From Methanobacteriota archaeon (GTDB taxonomy: Archaea > Thermoplasmatota > Poseidoniia > MGIII > CG-Epi1), in the NCBI GenBank assembly GCA_014240055.1, contig JAAZXP010000027.1, positions 1 to 15,801 of the forward strand: a stretch of 15,801 nucleotides of DNA, given 5' to 3'. The position numbers and the translations under genes were made by a program. The notes beneath the pieces are model-generated. The model was given only the letters and a program-made list of their open reading frames with translations, was not told where the DNA came from and searched no databases. Shown here in pieces: positions 5,778-12,995 of this stretch (its first letter is position 1; each line of letters opens with the position of its first letter).

Positions 5778-6402
5778 TACTAATCTCCTCTGAATATAAA
5801 TTTACTATTTTGTCTTCTATACTAACAACTAATGAACCATCAATATCCACAGATTGGACGATTCCAGAACCCGTATTCCAATCTATTTTTCTACCTATTA
5901 AAAAATCGAATTCCGTATATTTTTCTAGTATCTCCTGAGGTGATAAATTGAAATTATTATTAAAATTAAACTTAAAAAATGAAACAAAATCCAACCTGTC
6001 TAAATTATAATTAAGATCACTAAGATTAATAGCATCTGAAAGTGAAATATCATTACTAATATTTAAACCAATACCAACTACAGTATAATCACCATGATTT
6101 TCGCATAGAATTCCTCCTAATTTTTTCTCTTTAACTATTATATCATTAGGCCACTTAAGCTTAATATTATCTTTAATATCTACTAAAGATTCCACAACAC
6201 TTATTCCCGTAATGAGGGGTAGAAGCCTATGGTTTGAAGAAATGAATGAAAAATATAGACCTCCTGTTTTGGAAGCCCAAACATTACCTCTACGGCCTTT
6301 ACCTTCAGTCTGTTGAATGGCCAAGGCCCTGTCGTCAATATCACAAAAAAAACTAGAAAGCCAGTTATTAGTTGATTTTACAGTGTCCATTATGTGTATC
6401 AA
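5764..6402 (-). CDS. birA: Biotin-[acetyl-CoA carboxylase] ligase, catalytic and C-terminal domains only
   Basis: The 212-residue enzyme activates biotin with ATP and transfers it to the lysine of biotin carboxyl carrier proteins. Conserved motifs in order are DTVKSTN (6-12), the GKGRRG biotinyl-AMP loop (34-39), KWPND (83-87), KLGGIL (94-99) and VGIGLN (109-114). The C-terminal SH3-like domain covers about 165-212. There is no N-terminal DNA-binding domain, so it should be a monofunctional class I ligase and not a repressor. The start is TTG at 6402, overlapping the polC stop (TTGA); it keeps the first strand, which the alternative ATG at residue 5 would shorten. The biotin carboxylase targets, for example propionyl/acetyl-CoA carboxylase, are not in the window. 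The gene is exceptionally AT-rich in its middle third (Asn/Phe-rich stretch 140-155). Confidence 0.94.
   Translation of the reverse strand: MIHIMDTVKSTNNWLSSFFCDIDDRALAIQQTEGKGRRGNVWASKTGGLYFSFISSNHRLLPLITGISVVESLVDIKDNIKLKWPNDIIVKEKKLGGILCENHGDYTVVGIGLNISNDISLSDAINLSDLNYNLDRLDFVSFFKFNFNNNFNLSPQEILEKYTEFDFLIGRKIDWNTGSGIVQSVDIDGSLVVSIEDKIVNLYSEEISIEKY
5785..5791 (-). promoter_or_regulatory. Ribosome binding site that decides the TTG start of the M23 gene
   Basis: On the minus strand AGAGGAG is followed by seven bases and then TTG at 5777. This is a strong Shine-Dalgarno match lying inside the biotin ligase coding sequence. It is the reason to accept TTG as start of the peptidase, since the first in-frame ATG is at residue 54. 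Confidence 0.7.
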
Positions 6403-9400
6403 AGAAATGCACCAAGATCCATCTGCTTAATTTGTTCATTTTCTAAAGTATCTTCGATTGCATTAAATGCAAGTTCTAGCCTTTGTTTAATGAATGGACG
6501 CGCACCATAAGTTTCAGAAATCTCCGTAGCTATTTTACGATACTTTGCAACCGATGCTGGAGATATATTCAATTGAAGACTACCCCCACAAAAGCAAGTT
6601 TCTTTCAAGGGAGGGCGCCTATACTTTTTAGTACACTTTTTACATCTAACTCCTTGGGTTGAAAATGAACGTAAGTTACCTATAATATCTCTAATAAAAT
6701 GCTTTTCAATAGTCTGCTCAGCAACATAAGTAGCATCGGACGCCCTTGTTTTAGATGCTAAAACCAAAGATGCTAAAGCCTTTGCTTTCATCGAATCTAA
6801 AGTAACATAGCGTGATTCAGAAGGGCCTAAGTTTATACTTGAAGATGAATGTGTGAAGCCATAGTTTTCATATTGACTTTCAGTTTCTAATCTATTAGAA
6901 ACCATATCTAAAAGACCTACTACTTTATTGGCAGGCACCATTTCTTCAGCCATTTCATATAACTCTAAAGGATATGAAGTATTCAATTCCACATTGTGGG
7001 CTTCACTATCAATTTCAGCCGGATCAATACGAGTTGATAACACTCTTGGAATATCCATTGTTCCTCCTCTGGTTGTTGGTACAAAACTATCAGAATAATT
7101 TAATAGGCCATCCAAAAGAAGCATAATTGAATCTTCATCACCATCACAGTTTCTCCTTTTAGCTGCATGCAAAAAAGGATGTCCATATTGTGCTTTGGCA
7201 GATGTAAAACCAATTAATCTGGTTAAAACTCCTGCAGAAGTATGAGGGCTTAAACAAATTAGTAGACTGCCAATCAATTCCTCATGGCTAGAATTAGGTT
7301 TAAGATTATAATATGGTTCCTGACCATACAGTCTTGTTAATTCTTCATCAACAAAATTGGATACTTTAACTAACCAATTTCCAGCCCTATCTGAAACAAT
7401 TAAATCTTGAACTTTAATCTCTAATAATTGATCAACTGAAGTTAATTCTTTTCCCTTATGATCTTTAAAATAACCTAATTCTTTAGCTTTATCAAGAGTC
7501 AATCCAATCTCTCTTGGATAAAAATGTGTAATTGGCAAATCAATCATATCGTATCTCAATGTTCCATCTTTGTAAACTCGTAAATCTTTTTGAGCACGAA
7601 GAATACCTTTTTCAATACTTTCAGGAATCTTATCCGCTGTTTTCAATTCTTTAACGCCTTTAACTTTTGGCAATATCCCTACTTTTGTATTATTTAATGC
7701 CTGGGCAACCATTTCTGAAAGGTCAACAATACGCTTTCTAGGATCTTCTTTAACCATTGTTAATGATTCACAACATCTCAAGGAGACTGTTTCCTTATGA
7801 CATTTTTTACAATAACGTAGCTGAACATTAAGTTCTATTTTACCTGAAAGACCTTGAGAAAATCCACGATTGTTCGTACTAGATTTGAGTGCAGTATTAA
7901 TCAATCTCTGATTACTGCCTGTTTCTCCCAAAGGAAATAGAACATTTGGTGGAGGCTTCATGCGTCTTTCATTAGCCTTCTCGGGCCTACCCATGCTCCC
8001 TCCAATTCTGGTAGGTGCCTTATTCTTTATTTCAATACCTGATAAATGTGAAAGTAATTCTAAAGTATCTTCAGTTTCAATTGGATCACAATGGGATACA
8101 ATTGATTCTTGACTTTGGGATAGTCCTAGTTGCCTGATTAAAGGCTCATATCCATCTTCTAAAACCATTGAATTATTGCTTATTTTATAAAAAATACCAA
8201 GTCGGATAAAAATTTCTTTATACATTAGTGGAAATTTGTTATCAAGAATTTTCTTGCCATGCCTAATTAATTGGTTTCTAATATCTAATATTTCTTTAAC
8301 TCCTAAATCTGCCCAATAATAGGTATATCTGGGATGTAAAGGTACATTATTTTCTAAACTATACTCAAAAGTGCGGGCAAAGTCCTCAATCTCAGTGTAT
8401 TTTTCTAAATTTCTATTTTTTAATATAGCAAACCACCACTCTTCACACCAACCAGATGGCTGTAATGGATGATTATTTTCAATGAACTCTCCAACAGGTA
8501 TCAAAATTTCTCCAAGATCTATTATTTTTTCGACGTTATCAACTACTTTCTTGGCTGAATCATAATCGTCTAATCTCATATAAGTACCATCTTTCAATAA
8601 AACTGCAGGCCCCTCTATGGAGTCACATGGGTTACCAGCTGTGGCCTTACCAGGTAGTTGAAGCTTAATCTGAGTTCCAATAGCTGCAAATGAATCAACA
8701 ATAAGCATTGTTGCTGGATGAATAGACATAGATGCTAAGCCAGAAGTTCGTGAACGACCATAGCGTAATCGGAAAGATCCGGGCTTATCTGGAAATGCAA
8801 AAATCGGACGACCTGCTAGAACATCTTTGAGATATTTATGCTCCTTGACATTACCTGATGCAGAACTACGCTTTTTTTCAGTATAAGTTCTTAGAAAATC
8901 CCATCCACTAATCGATAAATTATCTACGTGTTTGAGCACTTTAGCAGCTTTTAGACAAAGACCTTCTGCTAAAACTAAACAGGCTCCACCCCTCAATGAA
9001 TTAGTTTCAACTCTAGGTAAATCTCTATTTCCGGCAACTTCTAATTTATCAGTTCTTTCACCTGTGATACAAATGGGACATGCTTTGACAATAGTCTCTA
9101 TCTCTTCAGGACTAGGAACATATTGAAGATTAACTGCTCTTTTGTACAAAGGTATTTCTTCTTTATACCTTTCAATTTCGGCAGGTGTTGGAATGTAAGC
9201 ATCTAAACCTAATTCTCTTCGTACCACATCAGCTATTAGAACCGATAATGCTTGAGCTGTTCCACCGGCAGCACGTATTGGTCCTGCATAGTATATTGAA
9301 GCACAAGTAGTATTATTGTTGTTTTCCAAAGTACTTATTTTGACGACACCCTCTGTAGGTGCTACAAGAACTCCTTCGGTGAGTATTGACAATGATGTTC

Positions 9401-9713
9401 GAACAGCTTGCTCAAGAGCTATTTCGACACCGCTTTCAGCTTTTAGTTGACCTGCCAACTCCTTAGCAATAATTAATGCAGTTGTTTCCCGATCGTTATC
9501 TTCTGCAACCTCTCTAATTCGTGGTGCAATACCCTCAGGACCTACTTGAGCCTCAACTCTTTCAGCTAAATCTTTAGCCCTTGGAATTTCAGCTTCCGTT
9601 GAAGGATCAAAACCCGCTTTACGAGCTTTAGAAACTATTGAATAACAAGCGTCAGCTTTCTCTTCTAAAGCACGAAAATAAGACTCCATTTCCTCGGATG
9701 CAACCAATACCAC
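6399..9713 (-). CDS. polC: DNA polymerase D large subunit (DP2)
   Basis: The 1104-residue protein is the catalytic subunit of the euryarchaeal replicative polymerase PolD; it works with the DP1 exonuclease subunit (not in the window) and PCNA. The N-terminal DP2 region aligns well (EEMESYF, then EIPRAKDLAERVE). The two-barrel catalytic core includes AKRRNCDGDEDS (851-862), with Asp857 and Asp859 at the catalytic aspartates. Cysteine zinc sites are at 212-215, at 635-648 (CKKC...CC) and at 1024-1042 (CKKC...CFC). The last eight residues, QMDLGAFL, form a canonical PCNA-binding PIP box. There is no intein, although NCDGDED is a common insertion site. The start is uncertain among GTG 9713, TTG 9707 and ATG 9689; an in-frame TGA lies two codons above the GTG. 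Length and N-terminus favour one of the first two. Confidence 0.97.
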   Translation of the reverse strand: MVLVASEEMESYFRALEEKADACYSIVSKARKAGFDPSTEAEIPRAKDLAERVEAQVGPEGIAPRIREVAEDNDRETTALIIAKELAGQLKAESGVEIALEQAVRTSLSILTEGVLVAPTEGVVKISTLENNNNTTCASIYYAGPIRAAGGTAQALSVLIADVVRRELGLDAYIPTPAEIERYKEEIPLYKRAVNLQYVPSPEEIETIVKACPICITGERTDKLEVAGNRDLPRVETNSLRGGACLVLAEGLCLKAAKVLKHVDNLSISGWDFLRTYTEKKRSSASGNVKEHKYLKDVLAGRPIFAFPDKPGSFRLRYGRSRTSGLASMSIHPATMLIVDSFAAIGTQIKLQLPGKATAGNPCDSIEGPAVLLKDGTYMRLDDYDSAKKVVDNVEKIIDLGEILIPVGEFIENNHPLQPSGWCEEWWFAILKNRNLEKYTEIEDFARTFEYSLENNVPLHPRYTYYWADLGVKEILDIRNQLIRHGKKILDNKFPLMYKEIFIRLGIFYKISNNSMVLEDGYEPLIRQLGLSQSQESIVSHCDPIETEDTLELLSHLSGIEIKNKAPTRIGGSMGRPEKANERRMKPPPNVLFPLGETGSNQRLINTALKSSTNNRGFSQGLSGKIELNVQLRYCKKCHKETVSLRCCESLTMVKEDPRKRIVDLSEMVAQALNNTKVGILPKVKGVKELKTADKIPESIEKGILRAQKDLRVYKDGTLRYDMIDLPITHFYPREIGLTLDKAKELGYFKDHKGKELTSVDQLLEIKVQDLIVSDRAGNWLVKVSNFVDEELTRLYGQEPYYNLKPNSSHEELIGSLLICLSPHTSAGVLTRLIGFTSAKAQYGHPFLHAAKRRNCDGDEDSIMLLLDGLLNYSDSFVPTTRGGTMDIPRVLSTRIDPAEIDSEAHNVELNTSYPLELYEMAEEMVPANKVVGLLDMVSNRLETESQYENYGFTHSSSSINLGPSESRYVTLDSMKAKALASLVLASKTRASDATYVAEQTIEKHFIRDIIGNLRSFSTQGVRCKKCTKKYRRPPLKETCFCGGSLQLNISPASVAKYRKIATEISETYGARPFIKQRLELAFNAIEDTLENEQIKQMDLGAFL

Positions 9714-9730
9714 AACTCAGCATGGAAAGG

Positions 9731-9742
9731 CCGTTATTATCC
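9731..9742 (-). promoter_or_regulatory. TATA-like box of polC
   Basis: On the minus strand GGATAATAACGG is centred about 24 bases before the proposed GTG start at 9713, in the 40-base gap after the permease gene. It would give polC its own leaderless transcript. Confidence 0.4.
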
Positions 9743-9753
9743 TATTCGGCGAA

Positions 9754-11256
9754 CTATACTCCATAACTATCTATGAAAATGGATTTGTAAGAAGAAGAAG
9801 CAGCTCTTATACCTGCAAACAAGATCCCGAAAGAAACAAATGAAAATATTAGACCTGCAAACAAACCTAAGTCATGATTCCAAAGCATTACTGTAGCTGG
9901 AAGAATTAGAATTATTGAAGAAATGAAAGCAGATGTACCCATTAACATAAACTGAACTAAAATATCAGGATTACCTCTATCACTTTCATCAAAATTTGCA
10001 AAAGCACTTCCAGCCCATATACCTAAGCCAGTATTACAAAAAAGAAGAATCAACACACATTCCCCAAAGAAAAGTGTCACCTTTAACGGAAATCCAGCTA
10101 AAATACAAATAGGAATCCAAATTGCTATTAAACCAGGTAATGCCATCATAATCAAAGCACTTGCTTTACCTTTCATAATCAATATAGACTCAACTGGATT
10201 TGATTTCATAATCCACATTCTCTTTCCTTCAACACCAAGCATAGTTGAACCCAACATTGTACATTGAAGTAGAGCACCCATGTACATACTAATTGCAAGC
10301 ATTCCTGGATAATATAATGTTGAAGGTAAATCACCAATAGGCTCATTCGGAATCCCCATTTTAAACCACCAAAAGACTAAAATAAAAGCTATTGAAAATG
10401 TTGAGAAAGCGGAACTCAAAACATCTTTTTCTCGGATAGAAGATATCACCTCTTTCGAACAGATAGAAGACACGCGAGTTCCCAACAGAGAACTTAACCA
10501 TTTGAACTGTAATATTCTTATTGGATTCTTATGTGATGAAGAATGTATTTTATAAGACTCTAAAGCTTCAATAAATATACGATCCATATTATAAAAATAA
10601 ATTAATAAAAGTAACAAGCATGCAGATGTAATGGCCAATGCTTCATTAGGATAAGAGTGAGAACCATTAGCAACTAGCATTAATACAATTAATATAGGAG
10701 AAAGTGTAAGTAAAAAAGTCATCTTCCGTGAAAAAGGATGAAGTGCACCAACTATAGAAAACATATATCCAGATAAAGCAGATAATATTGTAAATAAAAA
10801 GAATAAACCCAAAAATTCATTACTCAAATCAATATTAGAATTAGTAATAATATTACCTGCATAAAAGACTAAAAATAATAGAGAGGCGAGTAATATGTTT
10901 GGAACTAAGATAGAAAGAAACATTCCAAACATTATTTGTCGAGGGGAAATAGGCTGAACAAGGTGCAATTCCATACGTTTAGATTTAATAATTCTACGAT
11001 ATGTGATACCTGCTGAGCGCAAAGTAAATAATGCGAAAAATATTACTAAAATAGTACCATATCCTTCATTCGAACCTTCTGGAAATAATTCAGGATTGTC
11101 TATTACAAATTTAACAAGACGTATGCATGCAAACGAAAAAAGAAGTCCCAGTAAACCAATTATTATCGTGCCAAATAAACGTTTGCTAAGAGCCTGTGTA
11201 CTACGACGAAAGAAAGATCTAAATTCAGCTTCAAATATTGAATAAGCCGCACTCAT
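9754..11256 (-). CDS. Multi-spanning membrane protein resembling an ABC-2-type permease
   Basis: The 500-residue protein has about 12 hydrophobic segments. A cytoplasmic N-terminal segment leads into the first helix (about 28-48). The loop YRRIIKSKRMELHLVQPISP (86-105) precedes another helix. This 'helix, basic loop with E-L-...-P-I-S, helix' arrangement is typical of ABC-2-like export permeases of the large two-half kind, whose halves repeat: a second equivalent lies near GVEGKRMWIMKSNPVES in the C-terminal half. Such permeases need an ATP-binding partner; none is encoded in the window. The ATG at 11256 overlaps the stop of the upstream small cysteine protein (ATGA), so the two are translationally coupled. 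I am fairly sure of the transporter-like class, not of the substrate. Confidence 0.7.
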   Translation of the reverse strand: MSAAYSIFEAEFRSFFRRSTQALSKRLFGTIIIGLLGLLFSFACIRLVKFVIDNPELFPEGSNEGYGTILVIFFALFTLRSAGITYRRIIKSKRMELHLVQPISPRQIMFGMFLSILVPNILLASLLFLVFYAGNIITNSNIDLSNEFLGLFFLFTILSALSGYMFSIVGALHPFSRKMTFLLTLSPILIVLMLVANGSHSYPNEALAITSACLLLLLIYFYNMDRIFIEALESYKIHSSSHKNPIRILQFKWLSSLLGTRVSSICSKEVISSIREKDVLSSAFSTFSIAFILVFWWFKMGIPNEPIGDLPSTLYYPGMLAISMYMGALLQCTMLGSTMLGVEGKRMWIMKSNPVESILIMKGKASALIMMALPGLIAIWIPICILAGFPLKVTLFFGECVLILLFCNTGLGIWAGSAFANFDESDRGNPDILVQFMLMGTSAFISSIILILPATVMLWNHDLGLFAGLIFSFVSFGILFAGIRAASSSYKSIFIDSYGV

Positions 11257-11477
11257 CGGCCTAAAGACTCCATAGTCCTATCTTTCTTTGATGATTTTTT
11301 AAAGATTCTATAGCAATCCGAACAAAGTGCCACTTTTCGACTTGATCCTTGGAGATTTAAGCTACCGGTTTTTTCAACTCTCTTTCGAGGTATTGAACGC
11401 TTAGGATTATTTCCACAACCACTAGCGCTACAAACATCTTGTTCATCACCTGACAAAGAAATATTTCTATGTTTCAT
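11253..11477 (-). CDS. Small zinc-binding protein (C-x4-C / C-x2-C), unknown function
   Basis: From the ATG at 11477 the protein has 74 residues; a TTG at 11492 would add five. Four cysteines, in the groups CSASGC and CSDC, would bind one zinc. They frame a basic middle region (RSIPRKRVEKTGSLNLQGSS) and precede a lysine-rich tail (KKSSKKDR). No transmembrane segment is present. I prefer the ATG because CTTTAAGT, a TATA-like box, is about 29 bases upstream of it but only 14 from the TTG. The stop overlaps the ATG of the ABC-2-like permease, so it is likely made together with that protein and may regulate or assemble it. Similar small CxxxxC proteins with a KKxxKKDR tail occur in other archaea in my recollection; their role is unknown. 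Confidence 0.75.
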   Translation of the reverse strand: MKHRNISLSGDEQDVCSASGCGNNPKRSIPRKRVEKTGSLNLQGSSRKVALCSDCYRIFKKSSKKDRTMESLGR

Positions 11478-11501
11478 TAAATCTACAGACAACTTACGAT
11501 A

Positions 11502-11509
11502 CTTAAAGT
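11502..11509 (-). promoter_or_regulatory. TATA-like box for the small zinc protein / ABC permease pair
   Basis: On the minus strand CTTTAAGT is centred about 29 bases before the ATG at 11477, in the 42 bases between the zinc-ribbon membrane protein stop and that ATG. The spacing supports the ATG over the upstream TTG start. Confidence 0.4.
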
Positions 11510-11519
11510 ATTATGAGTA

Positions 11520-11741
11520 TTATTTCTCTAAAGACAAACCTTTGGAATGAGAAAGCATATTACCACATTTTGCACAATAATTGACTTCCTTGTCAGAGAT
11601 AGTATAGCCACATGAAGGACATTTGCTTTCAACTTTTGATTTTAAAGGTAATGTGTTATTCTTCACATTTAAGTAATACCCAATTCCTAAAATTATTAGA
11701 ATAATTGTTTGGCTGTAACAGACTAATTCCTCAAAATCCAC
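11520..11741 (-). CDS. Single-span membrane protein with C-terminal zinc ribbon
   Basis: The 73-residue protein has one hydrophobic helix at about 9-25 (SQTIILIILGIGYYL), a short linker, then a zinc ribbon with CPSCGY (41-46) and CAKCG (56-60). The tail is short and polar. This 'membrane anchor plus zinc ribbon' form is common among small archaeal proteins, but I cannot assign a role. The start is GTG at 11741; an in-frame TAG lies three codons upstream and there is no in-frame ATG before the helix. A TATA-like GTTATAGC is about 24 bases upstream. It lies between the acyl-CoA dehydrogenase gene and the small cysteine protein gene, all on the same strand. Confidence 0.75.
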   Translation of the reverse strand: MDFEELVCYSQTIILIILGIGYYLNVKNNTLPLKSKVESKCPSCGYTISDKEVNYCAKCGNMLSHSKGLSLEK

Positions 11742-11779
11742 ATAAAACTATTACAGCTTTGCTATAACTGTTTTACGGT

Positions 11780-12964
11780 CTACTGAAGAGTTATGTCTGG
11801 CATTAAGGGTCTAGCTGCAAAGCCTTTCAATGCAAAATTACTTCCCTCTCCAACTCTACAAACAAATAAATCACGATGATGGCGTGTTAATCCAAATTCA
11901 TCAAGTGATGATACTCCACCGCAAATTTCCATTGCCAAAGTCAAATGATCTGATGCTCTACGAGAACATTCAATCTTTACTTTAGCTGCTGATTCTCTAT
12001 CTAATGTTTCATCATTGTACCTATTTGTAAGATCTAGTAACCATGTCAAGCCTTGCTCTAGAGTAATATCCATATCAATAATAACATCTTGAACTCTCTG
12101 GAAACTTCCAATTGGAACACCAAACTGTTCTCTTTCCTGTGCATAGGTTCTACACTTGTCAAGACCAAAGGCAAGAGATGCCAAAGACATACCTGCAATG
12201 AAGAGCCTACCACCATTCAATGTCTGGGCCATAACCTTGAATCCTTCATTCTCTTTTCCAAGTATAGAATCATCTGAAACTATAACGTCATCAAAAGTAA
12301 TAGAACCAGTTGAAGATTGACTCCATAAATCCTTACCTGCCATTTCCTGGTAAGACACATTAGAATCATTCATTGGTACAATGAAACAAGTAGTTCGATA
12401 ACCTGGTTTCGATTCTGGGCTTGTTAAAGCATGTACTACTACATGGCTAGACCATTTAGCATTAGTTGACCAACACTTTTCTCCCTTGATTACCCAGTCA
12501 CCATCAACTTTCTTTGCTGTAACTTGAGGATTCGTAGCATCGGATCCTCTACCTGGTTCAGAAAGTCCGAAAACAAACATGCGCTTACCGCTAGCTAAAT
12601 CTGGAAGATGTGCTTCTTTCTGTGCTTCAGTCCCAAATAATTGCAATGGTTTTGCCCCTAAAGACATTGCAGCTCCAGGTGTAATTGCTAGTGATTGTGA
12701 GTGATAGCCAAGTGCCAGACCCATCAAAATTAAGTCGAGTTGGTTTCCTCCTTGACCTCCATATTTTTCAGATACTGTAACTCCAAAAAGCCCCATTTGA
12801 CCCATCTCATTGATTACATCTTCAGGAATTAATTGGTGATTTCTCTCCCAATCAAGGTAATTTGGTTCTATCCTTTCCTGAGCAAATTCACACAATGCTT
12901 TGTAAAAAGTCATTGAATCTGAAGAAACTAATCTTTCCAAATAGTGATCTATACGGCGTTCCAT
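11780..12964 (-). CDS. Acyl-CoA dehydrogenase
   Basis: With the ATG at 12964 the protein has 394 residues, normal for soluble FAD-dependent acyl-CoA dehydrogenases, which introduce the alpha-beta double bond in fatty-acid or branched-chain acyl-CoA oxidation. The helical N-terminal domain (FYKALCEFAQERIEPN...) is followed by the FAD/substrate segment FGLSEPGRGSDA (132-143). Then come WVIKGEKCWSTNA (157-169) and the C-terminal helical domain with YAQEREQFGVPI (274-285). GEGSN near residue 373 holds the probable catalytic glutamate (Glu373). The acyl-chain specificity cannot be read off. The frame is open further, to an ATG at 13081, but that would overlap the MFS gene by 86 bases in a region where the MFS frame is coding; a TATA-like TTTAA about 25 bases before 12964 supports the shorter form. 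Confidence 0.92.
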   Translation of the reverse strand: MERRIDHYLERLVSSDSMTFYKALCEFAQERIEPNYLDWERNHQLIPEDVINEMGQMGLFGVTVSEKYGGQGGNQLDLILMGLALGYHSQSLAITPGAAMSLGAKPLQLFGTEAQKEAHLPDLASGKRMFVFGLSEPGRGSDATNPQVTAKKVDGDWVIKGEKCWSTNAKWSSHVVVHALTSPESKPGYRTTCFIVPMNDSNVSYQEMAGKDLWSQSSTGSITFDDVIVSDDSILGKENEGFKVMAQTLNGGRLFIAGMSLASLAFGLDKCRTYAQEREQFGVPIGSFQRVQDVIIDMDITLEQGLTWLLDLTNRYNDETLDRESAAKVKIECSRRASDHLTLAMEICGGVSSLDEFGLTRHHRDLFVCRVGEGSNFALKGFAARPLMPDITLQ

Positions 12965-12985
12965 AAAATTGTCACAAAGATATCT

Positions 12986-12992
12986 GTTAAAG
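12986..12992 (-). promoter_or_regulatory. TATA-like box of the acyl-CoA dehydrogenase gene
   Basis: On the minus strand CTTTAAC lies just beyond the MFS stop codon, centred about 25 bases before the preferred ATG at 12964. It supports the shorter start, but the consensus match is weak. Confidence 0.35.
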
Positions 12993-12995
12993 TGG

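Noticed and set aside
7131..7151. Intein in DP2
   Set aside because: The catalytic motif reads without interruption and the protein has normal length for an intein-free DP2.
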